Assembly (NCBI GenBank): GCA_963726715.1
Contig: CAVSDF010000010.1
Span: forward strand, 868,001 to 932,000
DNA from: CAVSDF01 sp963726715
Lineage (GTDB): Bacteria; Bacteroidota; Rhodothermia; Rhodothermales; BA12
Reading direction: 5' to 3'
Length of the DNA stretch: 64,000 bases
Part shown: positions 1 to 9,039 of the stretch, piece after piece
Layout: every line of letters starts with the position of its first letter
Position numbering within the stretch: position 1 is the stretch's first letter
The notes under the pieces: generated by a model
The model's database searches: none
Told to the model about the DNA's origin: nothing
What the model saw: only the letters and a program-made list of their open reading frames with translations
Translations under genes and position numbers: made by a program

Positions 1-536
1 CGCATCCAGGACGAGGCCGGCCTGTCGATCCCGCTCGTCGGCAACGGCGACGCCGACAGCCCGGAGCGCGTCAAGGCGATGTTCGACGAGACGGGCGTGG
101 ACGGCGTGATGATCGGCCGCGCGGCGATCGGCAACCCGTGGATCTTCCGCGAGACGAAGCATTTCCTGGCGACCGGCGAGCACCTGCCCGGCCCCACGTG
201 GGACGAGCGCGATGCGGACGGTCGCCGAGCACGCCACGCTCAAGGCCGAATGGCTCGGCGAGCGCAAGGGCATGCTGGAGATGCGGCGGATGTACGGCGG
301 CTACTTCAAGGGCTTCGCGGGCGCCGAGCCGCCTCCGCGGCCTCGTCATCCAGGAGCCGACGCTCGACGGCGTCATCGAGCGCCTCCTCAACTTCTCCGA
401 AGCCGACCTTGCCCTGGCCGCCGGAGACGCCGCCCTCGTCGCCACGGCCCCGCGCGCCACCATCCCCGCCGCCGTCGGCTTCGCCCACCTCCCCACGCCG
501 ACGCGGATGCAGAGCGCCGACGCGGTGACGGGCTGA
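1..536 (+). CDS. dus: tRNA-dihydrouridine synthase, 3' part (two frame breaks)
   Basis: C-terminal part of a Dus-family flavoenzyme that reduces uridine to dihydrouridine in tRNA D-loops; the 5' end lies outside the window. The visible part has the late TIM-barrel motifs PLVGNGD and GVMIGRAAIGNPWIF (phosphate/FMN-binding end of the barrel), then a helical tRNA-binding region containing MYGGYFKGFAGA. The frame changes twice, each time by one extra base: near 211, where ATG CGG ACG should follow CGC, and near 326, where AGC CGC should follow GCC. Joined across these points the protein is continuous and ends at TGA 534-536. A sequence error is more likely than true decay because downstream motifs are intact. 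Subfamily (DusB-like) is inferred. Confidence 0.85.
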   Translation, partial: HPGRGRPVDPARRQRRRRQPGARQGDVRRDGRGRRDDRPRGDRQPVDLPRDEAFPGDRRAPARPHVGRARCGRSPSTPRSRPNGSASARACWRCGGCTAATSRASRAPSRLRGLVIQEPTLDGVIERLLNFSEADLALAAGDAALVATAPRATIPAAVGFAHLPTPTRMQSADAVTG

Positions 537-582
537 GGATTGGGACGGCGGACGGCGGACGACCGACGACGAGCGCAGCCGC

Positions 583-612
583 AACCTGTCAGGTCCCCGC
601 ACCTGACAGGTT
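583..612. repeat. Dispersed palindrome, family A, copy 1
   Basis: Twelve-base perfect inverted arms (AACCTGTCAGGT / ACCTGACAGGTT) around a 6-base loop, in the spacer after dus. The same palindrome recurs at 2803, 15006, 17785, 18250, 50845, 56083, 57283 and, in altered form, near 60231. Confidence 0.85.
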
Positions 613-651
613 TGCCACGGGGCACGGCGGTGTTTTTGCGTCGCGCGGAGG

Positions 652-673
652 GAGACGCCCCAAGAGGCGTCTC
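652..673. repeat. Dispersed palindrome, family C, copy 1
   Basis: GAGACGCC, 6-base loop, GGCGTCTC. A second copy with a similar GCGGAG-type left flank lies at 40843-40863. It can form a short RNA hairpin; function unknown. Confidence 0.7.
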
Positions 674-703
674 TACATTGCGGCGCACCGAACCCCGACG
701 CCG

Positions 704-805
704 ATGACCGCCTCCGAATTCCGCTCCTCGCCGTGGGCGCTCGTGGCCGTGATGGTCGTGCTCGCCGTCCTCGTGCTCGTCATCCGCACGTCGACGGGAA
801 TGTGA
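704..805 (+). CDS. Possible 33-residue single-pass membrane peptide
   Basis: A short ORF starting at ATG 704 and ending at TGA 803-805 encodes a polar N-terminus followed by one strongly hydrophobic segment (about residues 11-27, rich in V, L and A) and a basic C-terminal end (IRTSTGM). This is the layout of a small single-span inner-membrane protein. There is no clear ribosome binding site, which is usual in this lineage, and no family can be named. It lies alone between dus and the convergent phosphodiester glycosidase gene, only 10 bases from the latter's stop. It could be chance, but its hydrophobic content and high third-position GC make it worth keeping. Confidence 0.4.
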   Translation: MTASEFRSSPWALVAVMVVLAVLVLVIRTSTGM

Positions 806-815
806 GGTCGCCGCG

Positions 816-2462
816 TCAGCGCACCACCAGGCGCGCGCGGGCGTCGCCGACGCGGACGATGTAGACGCCGGGCGCCACGTCGCCGAGGGCGACCGGCAGA
901 AGGCCGCCGCCGACGGGCACGGCGAACGTCGCCACGCGGCGGCCCAGGAGGTCGTAGACCTCGCCGGCGGGCACGTTCGCAGCGGTCGCCATCTCGGGCG
1001 TCACCTCGACGGTCGCGCCGGTGCGGGCCGGGTTGGGGTAGACGCGGAGGGCGGGCGCGGCGGCGCGCTCCGCGCGGTCGGTGGAGGTGGCGATGCGCGT
1101 CAGGCGCAGGCCGTCGGTGACGACGAAGGCGCTCGACGGGGGCAGCGCGTCATCGCTGACGACGACCGAGTCGCCGGGCGAGAGCGTGAAGCGCCCGATG
1201 GGGTTCCACTTGCCGAGTCCCGCCGCTGCCGCCTGATCGACGCGCGTCGTGGTGCCGACGCCGTTGTGGTAGACGGTGAAGGGCGTCGACGTCGACCGGT
1301 TGCCCGACGGCACCCACCACGCCGACACGTCGTAGAGGCCGGCCGGCATCCCGCTGAGGGTGAACACGCCGCGGTCGCCGCCTGCATCGGCGGTGTTGAG
1401 GCGCGACTTGGTGGTGCTGTGGAAGGGCGTGTTGCTGCTCTCGATCCACGTCCCGCGCTCGCGGTAGACGGCGGGCTTCGACGGATCGGCGTCGAACTCG
1501 TACGTCTCCTCGGCGGGCGGGGCGACGGCTTTGGGACCGAGGATCGCCGCGGAGGCGAGGCTACGCCCGTCGCCGTTGTAGACGAGCGTCGACTGCACGC
1601 GGAGCTGCGACGAGCCGCCGCCGTCGAGGTTCATCGCTTCGGCGGCGCCGAGTTGGAGGAAGAGATCGGCGAGTTCGGCGATCGTCGTGCCCTGGCTCGC
1701 CGCCGAGCGCCCGTCGGCGACGATCATCAGGATCTCGCCCGCGCTCGTGTAGCCGATGGCGGTGCGGTTGGCAACGCCGCTCGTGCCCGAGTCGGCGATG
1801 CCGGAGCCGAAGAACACCTCCTCCTCGAACGTCACGCGCTTGGCGCCGCCCTCGACGAGCACCGGCCCGCCGCCGAGCCCCTCGCGCACCGGCCACGGCG
1901 CGCCCCCGGCGGGGAAGGTGGCCGTCGGCACCGGCTGCGGGGCGCCCTGCGCGTTCGGCGAGGGGACCGGGTAGCGGTAGACCGTGCCCGCGACGTTGTA
2001 GATCCACGCGACGTCGAAGGCGCCACCGGCGAGCTGCCCGAAGGCCGAGCGGGTCGGGTAAAACGTACTTGTGCCACGTGTGAGCGCGCCGATGTTCTGC
2101 GCCTTCACGACGCCCGCCTCGGCGACGAGGCTAACCGACGAGGTTCCGCCGAAGTAGCCGCCGTTCATCGCCACGAGCACGCCGTCGGTGACGAACGCGG
2201 AGAGCGGTTGCAGGCCGGATGGCGAAAGGCGGGCGCCGAAGCTCCACGTTGCCTTGTTCGTGTCGGCGCGCACGAGCCACGCGCGGAACGGCATGTCGAA
2301 GCCGCCGCGGCGGATCGGGGTGTTCGTCTCGAAGACGCGGATGCCGCTCGGGAGGGTGGCGTTGAGGTCGGCGCGGGGCGTCCACACGACCGTCACCTGC
2401 GCCGAGGCGGCGGGAGCGGCGACGGCGGCGAGCGCGAGAGACAGGGCGTGGCGAAGACGCAT
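816..2462 (-). CDS. Secreted phosphodiester glycosidase-family protein with T9SS sorting domain
   Basis: A 548-residue exported protein. The chosen ATG (2460-2462) gives a signal peptide (MRLRHALSLALAAVAAPAASA, then Q); upstream extension would add an implausible leader through repeats. Residues about 20-310 match the NAGPA/phosphodiester glycosidase fold: LVAMNGGYF, a GGGPVLV segment, RTAIGYT and the signature MNLDGGGSSQL. Relatives remove a sugar or phosphodiester cap (NAGPA uncovers mannose-6-phosphate) or act on bacterial glycopolymers. Residues about 325-465 form a beta-rich domain (YRERGTWIESSNTPFHS ... GLYDVSAWWVPSGN) resembling the carbohydrate-binding modules that follow such enzymes. 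The last 80 residues (LRVYPNPA, VYDLLGRRVATF, PGVYIVRV) are a T9SS type A sorting domain, so the product should reach the cell surface. The substrate is unknown. Confidence 0.8.
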   Translation of the reverse strand: MRLRHALSLALAAVAAPAASAQVTVVWTPRADLNATLPSGIRVFETNTPIRRGGFDMPFRAWLVRADTNKATWSFGARLSPSGLQPLSAFVTDGVLVAMNGGYFGGTSSVSLVAEAGVVKAQNIGALTRGTSTFYPTRSAFGQLAGGAFDVAWIYNVAGTVYRYPVPSPNAQGAPQPVPTATFPAGGAPWPVREGLGGGPVLVEGGAKRVTFEEEVFFGSGIADSGTSGVANRTAIGYTSAGEILMIVADGRSAASQGTTIAELADLFLQLGAAEAMNLDGGGSSQLRVQSTLVYNGDGRSLASAAILGPKAVAPPAEETYEFDADPSKPAVYRERGTWIESSNTPFHSTTKSRLNTADAGGDRGVFTLSGMPAGLYDVSAWWVPSGNRSTSTPFTVYHNGVGTTTRVDQAAAAGLGKWNPIGRFTLSPGDSVVVSDDALPPSSAFVVTDGLRLTRIATSTDRAERAAAPALRVYPNPARTGATVEVTPEMATAANVPAGEVYDLLGRRVATFAVPVGGGLLPVALGDVAPGVYIVRVGDARARLVVR

Positions 2463-2525
2463 CGGGCGGGGGGAAGAATCGAGGACCAGGAATCGGAAGC
2501 CGGAGGCGTGCGTCCCCCGTCCCCC

Positions 2526-2532
2526 CAAAATA
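2526..2532 (-). promoter_or_regulatory. Candidate -7 element (TATTTTG)
   Basis: On the minus strand TATTTTG fits the TAnnTTG pattern found before other genes in this window and resembles the Bacteroidota TAnnTTTG element. It lies 63 nt upstream of the phosphodiester glycosidase ATG. No convincing -33 TTG is visible. Confidence 0.35.
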
Positions 2533-2684
2533 CGCAGCCGACTCGCCGCGCACCCGCGTCCCCTGCCCCGGCAGCCGACGAACGGCGCCGGACGGGCACC
2601 GCGTCGGGGCGAAGCGACTCCCCGACCGGCGCGACGGGCATTCCGGGCGGCGCGAGAGGCTCCCCGGACATGGCCGGCGGCGGT

Positions 2685-2708
2685 AGGGGCACGATCCATC
2701 GTGCCCTT
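2685..2708. repeat. Dispersed hairpin, family E, copy 1
   Basis: Near-perfect palindrome with core arms GGGCACGAT / ATCGTGCCC and a 2-base centre, introduced by GGTAGGGGC. The same GGTAGGGGC-led layout occurs at 52526-52548. It occupies the 2463-2802 spacer, which otherwise holds only GC-rich imperfect palindromes and no gene. Confidence 0.6.
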
Positions 2709-2802
2709 GCGTCCCGAATGCCACCAACGTTTCCCGAACGCCGCCGCCTCCCCGGCATCCCGACGGCCCGATCCATCGAACCGTCCATCCCTCAAACGAC
2801 AG

Positions 2803-2832
2803 CACCTGTCAGGTCGGGGGACCTGACAGGTG
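2803..2832. repeat. Dispersed palindrome, family A, copy 2
   Basis: Arms CACCTGTCAGGT / ACCTGACAGGTG around a short G-rich loop, 24 nt after the stop of the leftward NagB/PIG-L gene. In that position it could also act as a transcript-end hairpin. Confidence 0.8.
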
Positions 2833-2856
2833 CGTGCGAGGGCGACGGCGGGGCCG

Positions 2857-4904
2857 TCAGTCCATGTCGTACGTCGTCACGTAGGCTTCGGCGGCGTAGA
2901 ATTCGGGGAGGCCGAGGCGGTTGAGGGCGTCGGCGGTGCCGGTGTTGCGGTCGCGGGCGCGCTGCCAGAACTCGCGCTCGTCGTAGGCGCCGGGGAACAT
3001 GGCGCGGTCCTTCTGCGACTCGTGCTTGTGGATCGCCATGATCTTGCGGTCGAGATCGGCGCGGCTCATCGGCAGGAACATGTCGGAGCGGTGGATCTCC
3101 CACTCCTGCCACGCGCCGCGGTAGAGCCAGATGAGCGGCTGCACGTGCGCGGCCGGGGCCGCGTCAGAGGCGGCACCATCGCCGGTCGAGGCGCCGTCGT
3201 CTGCCGCTCCGTCGTCGGTCGTCTCAGCCGCCTTCTTCTTGCGGCCGCGCGTCGGGGCCTCGACGAGTTCGGGGACGCCGCCGTTGTAGCGGGCGAGGGC
3301 GTCGCGGATGGCGACGTAGCACATCTGGTGCGTGCCGTGCGGGTCGGAGAGGTCGCCGGCCACGAGCACGTGGTCGGGCTGGATCTCGCGCAGGAGCGCG
3401 AGCACGACCTCGACATCGGCCTCGCCGACGGGGTTCTTGCGGACCGTGCCCGTCTGGTAGAACGGCATGTCGAGGAAGCGCGCGTTGGCCTCCGTCAGTC
3501 CCATCACCTCGATGCCGGCCACGGCCTCCGAGTAGCGGATGCGGGCCTTGATCTCCTGCACCTGCGGCGTGTCGGTCTGGCCGGGCGCCTTGCTGGCGAG
3601 GAACGTCTCGATCTCGCTCCGGCGCTCGGCGACGGCGGCGCGGGCGGTCTGGGGCACGCCGAGGGCGTCGAGGCTCATCCCGGCGAACATCAGGTGGCGC
3701 CGCACGTCCTCGTCGAAGACGGCGACCGAGCCGTTCGTCATGTAGGCGACGGTGAGGTCGTTCTTGTTCTGGACGAGCTTGTCGAGGATGCCGCCCGCCG
3801 AGATGACGTCGTCGTCGGGGTGGGGCGAGAAGAGGATGACCTTCTGCCCGGCGGGGAGGCGCTCGCGGTAGGCGATGCGCCCGCGGAGGTCCTCGAAGAC
3901 CTGCTGGCAGAGTTCGTCGGCGCTCCCGAAGGCGAGGACCAGGCTGCCGAGGTGGTGGCGGAAGAAGTCGCCGCGGTCGAGGCGCAGGATGGCCTTGTCG
4001 AGGACGCCGGAGAGCCAGATGACGGCGCGCTTGGCCATCGGGGGCGTCCAGTCGACGCCGCGTGACGAGCCACGGCGTATCGACGCGGGTCAGGCGGCTC
4101 GCGCTCGCGCGGTCGACGTAGAAGGCGGCGTTGCGGTGGTACTGCAGGAAGGAGGCGGTGACGTCGAGCGTCGGCTCTTCCTCGACGGCGCGGCGCACGA
4201 CGGGCGCCTTGTGCTCGCCGGTGGCCATCAGGATCACCTCGCGCGCGTCGAGGATCGTCCCGACGCCCATCGTGATGGCCGTGCGCGGCACGTTGTCTTC
4301 CGCGAAGAAGTCGCTGGCCGCGTCCTTGATCGTGATCTCGTCGAGCGCGATGAGGCGCGTGCGCGTCGTGCGCGTGGAGCCCGGTTCGTTGAAGCCGATG
4401 TGGCCCGATGCGGCCGATGCCGAGGATCAGGAGGTCGATGCCGCCGGCCTTCTGGATCTGGTGCTCGTACGTCATGCAGTGCGTCTCCACGTCCTCGGGC
4501 GCGATGTCGCCGCGGGGGATGTGGATGTTCTCCTTGCGGATGTTGACGTGGTCGAAGAAGTTCTCGCACATGAACCGGTGGTAGCTCTGCAAGCTGTCCG
4601 GCGCCATCGGGTAGTACTCGTCGAGGTTGAACGTGACGACGTTCGAGAGGTCGAGCCCGTGGTCGCGGTGGAGGCCGATGAGGCGGCGGTAGACGCCGAT
4701 CGGCGTCGAGCCGGTCGGGAGGCCGAGCACGAGCTTCTGCCCGAGCGCGCGGCGCTCGACGGCCATGTTGGCGATGCGGCGCGCGACCTGCGAGGCGAGG
4801 TCTGCGGACGTCTCGAAGATGAGCACCGGCAGGCGCTCGCGCTGGGCGCCCTCGCCGACGGGAAGCGTGGTCGGGGACGGGGAGTCGAGGACGTCGGTCG
4901 TCAT
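2857..4904 (-). CDS. nagB: Glucosamine-6-phosphate deaminase fused to PIG-L deacetylase (two frame breaks)
   Basis: A two-domain protein of about 681 residues. Residues about 25-285 are NagB (glucosamine-6-phosphate to fructose-6-phosphate plus ammonia): LGLPTGSTPIGVYRRL, FNLDEYYPM, ILGIGRIG, TAITMGVGTIL. Residues about 290-680 are a PIG-L/LmbE zinc deacetylase domain: FSPHPDDDVISAGG (metal-binding HPDD), HVLVAGDLSDPHGTHQ. This fusion is common in Bacteroidota and suggests sequential deacetylation and deamination of an amino sugar. A low-complexity D/A/G-rich insert (about 3170-3240) interrupts the PIG-L domain. Two single extra bases break the frame, near 4404-4406 (GIGRIG joint) and near 4058 (before the PIG-L half); both repair to conserved sequence. 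It starts at ATG 4902-4904. No signal peptide, so cytoplasmic. Confidence 0.88.
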
Positions 4905-4971
4905 CGGGTCGGGGAGTAAGTGAGCGGAGGTGGAGGGGGCTGCGCGCGCGGGCGGCCCGTCTCACAGACGT

Positions 4972-4994
4972 GGCGGCGGGCGAACCCCGCCGCC
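4972..4994 (-). terminator. GC-rich terminator-like hairpin after GHL10 gene
   Basis: Arms GGCGGCGGG and CCCGCCGCC with a 5-base loop lie 8 nt beyond the stop codon of the leftward GHL10 gene. There is no U-tract, as with most gene-end hairpins in this window. Confidence 0.5.
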
Positions 4995-5001
4995 GGAATG
5001 A

Positions 5002-6825
5002 TCAGCGGACGACGACCAGGGAGGCCGTCGCGGCGGCCGTGCCTGCGCTGGCGCGGACGACGTAGACGCCGGGGGCCACGTCGGCCTCCCAGACGGTCTG
5101 GCGTTCGCCTCCAGCCTCAGCGGCGAGGCTGGCGACGCGGCGCCCGAGTGTGTCGTAGATCTCGACGCGCGCCTCGCCACTGCCCGCGGGCAGGCGGTAG
5201 CGGATCGTCACGGAACCGCGCGCAGGCGACGGGCTGGCGGTCACGGCGGCGTCGGTGGCGGCGGCAAGGTCGGCCCCGCCCGCGGCGACGGGGAAGGACG
5301 TGTTCGAGGGCGCGCTCTCGTTCCAGTTGTCGTCGTAGGCGAAGACGACGAAGCGGTCGCCGGGCGCCGCCGCGCCGGTGTATGCGATCGACGTCTGGCT
5401 CGCGCCGACGAGGGCGACGATCTGCGCGCCGGTCGTCACGTCGAGCGTGGCGCCGACGGGGAGGCGCTGCACGGCGTACCACCGCGCGCGGTCGCCATCG
5501 GCGGCCGGGGCACCGGCGGCCCACGTGACGGTGACGCTGCCGGGGGCGCCGGTCTGGATCACCGAGAACGGCGCGGTCGGGGGTGCGGTGTCGCCCTTCC
5601 ACGGCATCACGAGCGGAAGCGCCGGGATGGCTTGCCGCGAGCCGATGAGGCGGGCGCGCTCGGGAATGAGCGTGTAGGCGCGGAAGATGCTGTGGCCGCC
5701 GAGGCCGTAGGCGACGCGGTTCGAGTCGATCTGCCGCCCGACTTCGTTCGTCGACGTGATGAGGCCGGGGTAGAGGTGGCGCGGCGTCGTCGGCAGCGGC
5801 ACCGTCGTGGAGGTCGGGGTCATCTTGCTCTTCCACCACGGGGCGAGCTTCGCGTAGTCCTGCCCGCCGCCGAATTTCCAGTAGAGCTGCGGGGTCAGGT
5901 AGTCGAGCCAGCCCTGCTCCATCCACACGACCGCGTCGGCGAAGATGGCGTCGGCGCCCGACATCCCGGTGACGCCGCTCGGCGTGCCGCTCTTCCAGAT
6001 GCCGAACGGGCTGATGCCGAAGCGCACCGCCGGGCGGATGCTGTTGATGCGCGCCTGCACCTCCAGCACGAGGAGGTGGACGCTGTACTGCCGGAAGGCG
6101 GAGATCGCCATCCCGGAGGGCCGGTTCGCCACCCACGTCGCGTTGTCCTCGCTCTTCATCCCCGTGAAGCTGCCCTCGGGATACGGGTAGAAGTAATCGT
6201 CGAAGTGGATGCCATCGACATCGTAGTTGCGAACGACCTCATCGACGACATCGACGACGTAGTTGCGGACGGCGGGGATGCCGGGGTCGAGGACGCGCTT
6301 GTTGGGCAGCGTCGGGAGGTTGAGCACCCACTCCGGGTGGCGCTTCGTGACGTGGGTCGCGGCGATGTCGTCGCCTGAGGCGACGGAGGCGTCGGCGCGG
6401 TACGGGTTGAGCCACGCGTGGAGTTCGAGGCCGCGCTTGTGCGCTTCGGCGACGGCGACCGCGAGGGGGTCGAAGCCGGGGTCACGGCCCTGCACACCGG
6501 TCAGGAACTGCGACCACGGCTCGGTCGCCGAGCGGTAGAAGGCGTCGCCTTCGGTGCGGACCTGGAAGTAGACCGTGTTGAAGCCCGCCGCCTTGATGCC
6601 GTCGAGCAGGAGCAGGAGTGAAGCCGTCTGATCGGCCGCGCCGGTGCCGCGCGACGTGGGCCAGTCGAGGTTCGAGACCGTCGCCACCCACACGCCGCGG
6701 TGCTCGCGGCGCATCGCCGGGGCCTCCTGCGCGCGCGCGGGTGCGGCGGCGAGGAGCGGCGCGGCGACGACGGCGAGAAACACGGCCACACGGCCGGCGA
6801 CGAGCGAGAGAGACGGGCGATGCAT
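5002..6825 (-). CDS. Secreted GHL10-family glycoside hydrolase with FN3-like and T9SS domains (paralogue 1)
   Basis: A 607-residue protein starting at ATG 6823-6825. It has a signal peptide (MHRPSLSLVAGRVAVFLAVV ... ARAQ), then a glycosyl-hydrolase-like 10 TIM barrel (about residues 40-400): REHRGVWVATVSNLDWPTS, GFNTVYFQVRTEGDAFY, GLELHAWLNPYR and VDGIHFDDYFYPYP, whose paired aspartates are the likely catalytic or metal residues. A fibronectin-III-like segment (about 425-510, PGSVTVTWAAG) and a T9SS type A sorting domain (YDTLGRRVASLAAEAGG, PGVYVVRAS) follow. Family members are poorly characterised but are related to hydrolases of amino-sugar polymers. The next upstream gene is a paralogue with nearly the same sorting domain and promoter, so the pair arose by tandem duplication. 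The substrate is not known. Confidence 0.85.
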   Translation of the reverse strand: MHRPSLSLVAGRVAVFLAVVAAPLLAAAPARAQEAPAMRREHRGVWVATVSNLDWPTSRGTGAADQTASLLLLLDGIKAAGFNTVYFQVRTEGDAFYRSATEPWSQFLTGVQGRDPGFDPLAVAVAEAHKRGLELHAWLNPYRADASVASGDDIAATHVTKRHPEWVLNLPTLPNKRVLDPGIPAVRNYVVDVVDEVVRNYDVDGIHFDDYFYPYPEGSFTGMKSEDNATWVANRPSGMAISAFRQYSVHLLVLEVQARINSIRPAVRFGISPFGIWKSGTPSGVTGMSGADAIFADAVVWMEQGWLDYLTPQLYWKFGGGQDYAKLAPWWKSKMTPTSTTVPLPTTPRHLYPGLITSTNEVGRQIDSNRVAYGLGGHSIFRAYTLIPERARLIGSRQAIPALPLVMPWKGDTAPPTAPFSVIQTGAPGSVTVTWAAGAPAADGDRARWYAVQRLPVGATLDVTTGAQIVALVGASQTSIAYTGAAAPGDRFVVFAYDDNWNESAPSNTSFPVAAGGADLAAATDAAVTASPSPARGSVTIRYRLPAGSGEARVEIYDTLGRRVASLAAEAGGERQTVWEADVAPGVYVVRASAGTAAATASLVVVR

Positions 6826-6853
6826 GGCGGACGGCGTATTTCTGAAACCGTTG

Positions 6854-6860
6854 CAAGATA
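6854..6860 (-). promoter_or_regulatory. Candidate -7 element (TATCTTG) of GHL10 paralogue 1
   Basis: TATCTTG ends 28 nt before the ATG at 6825. The paralogous gene has TACCTTG at exactly the same distance, followed by a similar leader containing TCAGAAA. This conservation supports it as a promoter of the Bacteroidota TAnnTTTG type. Confidence 0.6.
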
Positions 6861-7160
6861 CGGCCTCCTTCCGGGCGCGTCCGGAGCGAAGCACTGCCGA
6901 CCGGGCGAACGGGCACCCGGCCCCGCGAAGCGTCGGCGAAAGGGGGTGGGCGGGCCTCATCGGATGCGTCCGCCCCGGTCGAAACGCTCGTCCCGATGTT
7001 GCCTGAACCGCACCGTCGCCCTCCGCGCCTCTGGCCGATCGATGACTGGCGCCATCCTCCACGGCGGGTCGGCGAGAACGCCGCGAGGGCGGCCCTCTCC
7101 GGGCAGGCAGGCGCGCACCGGGCGCGTCTGCGAACGATCACGCAGGGGCTCTGACGACGG
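6861..7160. other. Spacer between the two GHL10 genes
   Basis: About 300 bases without a gene. The stretch around 6915-6945 (CGGCCCCGCGAAGCGTCGG) matches one upstream of the second paralogue (about 9088-9112), so the duplication included upstream DNA. Nothing else recognisable is seen. Confidence 0.5.
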
Positions 7161-7178
7161 CCCGCAGGCGCCTGCGGG
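7161..7178 (-). terminator. Perfect palindrome directly after the stop of GHL10 paralogue 2
   Basis: CCCGCAGGCGCCTGCGGG is an 18-base perfect palindrome abutting the TGA of the leftward gene ending at 7179. It has no U-tract; it is a likely transcript-end hairpin. Confidence 0.45.
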
Positions 7179-9011
7179 TCAGCGGGCGACGACGAGGCGC
7201 GTGGTGGCGCTCGCCGAGCCTGCACTCGCACGGACGATGTAGACGCCGGGGGCCACGTCGGCCTCCCAGACGGTCTGACGCTCGCCACCGGCTTCGGCGG
7301 CGAAGGCGGCGACGCGGCGCCCGAGGGCGTCGTAGATCTCGACGCGCGCCTCGCCGCTGTTCGCGGGCAGGCGGTAGTGCACGGTGACCGCGCCGCGCGC
7401 CGGCGACGGGGTGACGGACACGGCGGCGTCGGAGGCCGGGGCCGCGGCGTCGCGCACGGCATCGGTCGAGACGGCGGCGGTGGAGGGAGCGCTCTCGTTC
7501 CAGTTCGCGTCGAGCGCGGTGAGGACGTAGTGGTACGACACGCCGGAGGTCCGGGGCGCGTCGTCCGTGTACGTCGTCAGGCTTCCGCCGAAGACGGCGA
7601 CCAGGTTCTCCGCCGTCTCGGGCGCGGCGGTGCCGGTCGGGGGCGCCGTGAAGCGGTAGAGCGCGTAAAAGCGCGCCGTATCGCCGTCGGCGGCGGGGGC
7701 CGGGGCCGTCCACGCCAGCGTGACCCGCGTGCCCGACGCTGCCCCGCTCTGCCGGAGGGCCGTGGGCGCGTTGGGCGCGGTCGTTTCCTTCCACGACATC
7801 ACGGGCGGAAAGGCGGGCGGCGCCCAGTAGCGCCGCAGCGTGTCGGCGACGCCGTCCCGACCGTTCGTGCCCGACACCACGCTCGTGGCGTTGTACATCA
7901 CGCTGCCGCGGACGTTGGCGCGGGCGCGGTTGAAGCGGATCTGCTGCCCGATGTCGGCGGCCGTGTAGAGGTGGTTCAGCGTCGTGGCGTCCTCGCGCGT
8001 GCCGATTTTGTACGACGGGTGGCCGACGTAGAAGTGCCGCTCCGTCGCCACCGACGCCCACCACGGCACGACGGCTGCGTAGTCGGCGGCGGGCTTGCCG
8101 ATGTACCAGTAGACCTGCGGCACGATGTAGTCGATGGTCTTCGCCGTGAGCCACGCGAGCCCATCGGCGTAGATCTGCGAGTACGACTCGAAGCCGCGCG
8201 TGTTGGCGTCCGCGTTGCGGCGGATACCGGAGGGCGAGATGCCGAACTTCACCCGGGGTTTGATGACGCGAATCGAGTCGTTCACCTGCGCGACGAGCCG
8301 GTTGACGTTGTCGCGGCGCCAGTCGGCGATCGCCATGCCACCTCCGTACTGCTGAAACTGCGCCGCGTCCTCGTTCGCGATTCCCTCGAAGTAGAAATAG
8401 TCGTCGAAGTGGACGGCGTCGATGTCGTAGCGCCGCACGACATCCGAGACGACGCGCGCCACGTAGTCGCGCACCTCGGGGCGTCCGGGATTGAGGGTGC
8501 GGAGGTTGCCTTTGGCGAGCACCCAGTCGGGGTGCTGCCGCGAGACGTGGTTGGCGGCGGTCGTGTAGCGCCCCGAGAGCTGCTCGGTGCGGTAGGGGTT
8601 CATCCACGCGTGGAGCTCCATGCCGCGTTTGTGCGCCTCGTCGATGGCGAACGCGAGCGGGTCGAAGCCCGGATCGCGGCCCTGCGTGCCCGTGAGCCAG
8701 TACGACCACGGCTCGATGTCCGAGCGGTAGAGCGCGTCGGACTCGGGGCGCACCTGAAACATGACCGCGTTGGTGCCCGCTGCCTTCAAGCGGTCGAGGA
8801 TCGTCACCAGCCCCGCCTTCTGCGCCGCCGCACCGACCCCGAGCACGGGCCAGTCGATGTTGGTGACAGTGGCGATCCACGCGCCGCGGAACTCGCGCTT
8901 GGTCGGCGCCTCCTGAGCCTGTACAGGTGCCGCAGCGAGGGCTGGAAGGACAGCGACGCCCAGGAGAGCGGCGACACGACCGGCCAGATGGACAAACGAA
9001 GAACGGCGCAT
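7179..9011 (-). CDS. Secreted GHL10-family glycoside hydrolase with FN3-like and T9SS domains (paralogue 2)
   Basis: A 610-residue protein starting at ATG 9009-9011 with a signal peptide (MRRSSFVHLAGRVAALLGVA ... VQAQ). The GHL10 barrel shows KREFRGAWIATVTNIDWPVL, TNAVMFQVRPESDALYRS, GMELHAWMNPYRTEQLSG and IDAVHFDDYFYFEG with the paired aspartates. An FN3-like segment (GTRVTLAWTAPAPAADGDTA) and a T9SS sorting domain (YDALGRRVAAFAAEAGG, PGVYIVRASAG) follow. Its C-terminus is nearly the same as that of the downstream paralogue, whereas the catalytic domains have diverged clearly. This suggests two related but distinct substrates, or conserved export with changing catalysis. Surface-exposed location is inferred from the sorting domain. 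The two genes have separate promoters and are probably not strictly one transcript. Confidence 0.85.
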   Translation of the reverse strand: MRRSSFVHLAGRVAALLGVAVLPALAAAPVQAQEAPTKREFRGAWIATVTNIDWPVLGVGAAAQKAGLVTILDRLKAAGTNAVMFQVRPESDALYRSDIEPWSYWLTGTQGRDPGFDPLAFAIDEAHKRGMELHAWMNPYRTEQLSGRYTTAANHVSRQHPDWVLAKGNLRTLNPGRPEVRDYVARVVSDVVRRYDIDAVHFDDYFYFEGIANEDAAQFQQYGGGMAIADWRRDNVNRLVAQVNDSIRVIKPRVKFGISPSGIRRNADANTRGFESYSQIYADGLAWLTAKTIDYIVPQVYWYIGKPAADYAAVVPWWASVATERHFYVGHPSYKIGTREDATTLNHLYTAADIGQQIRFNRARANVRGSVMYNATSVVSGTNGRDGVADTLRRYWAPPAFPPVMSWKETTAPNAPTALRQSGAASGTRVTLAWTAPAPAADGDTARFYALYRFTAPPTGTAAPETAENLVAVFGGSLTTYTDDAPRTSGVSYHYVLTALDANWNESAPSTAAVSTDAVRDAAAPASDAAVSVTPSPARGAVTVHYRLPANSGEARVEIYDALGRRVAAFAAEAGGERQTVWEADVAPGVYIVRASAGSASATTRLVVAR

Positions 9012-9039
9012 GGGTGGGGTGAGCTTTCTGAGATCGCTG

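Noticed and set aside
1266..2924. A 552-codon plus-strand frame opposite the phosphodiester glycosidase
   Set aside because: R/E/A-rich antisense translation without domains; the minus strand has a signal peptide and family motifs.
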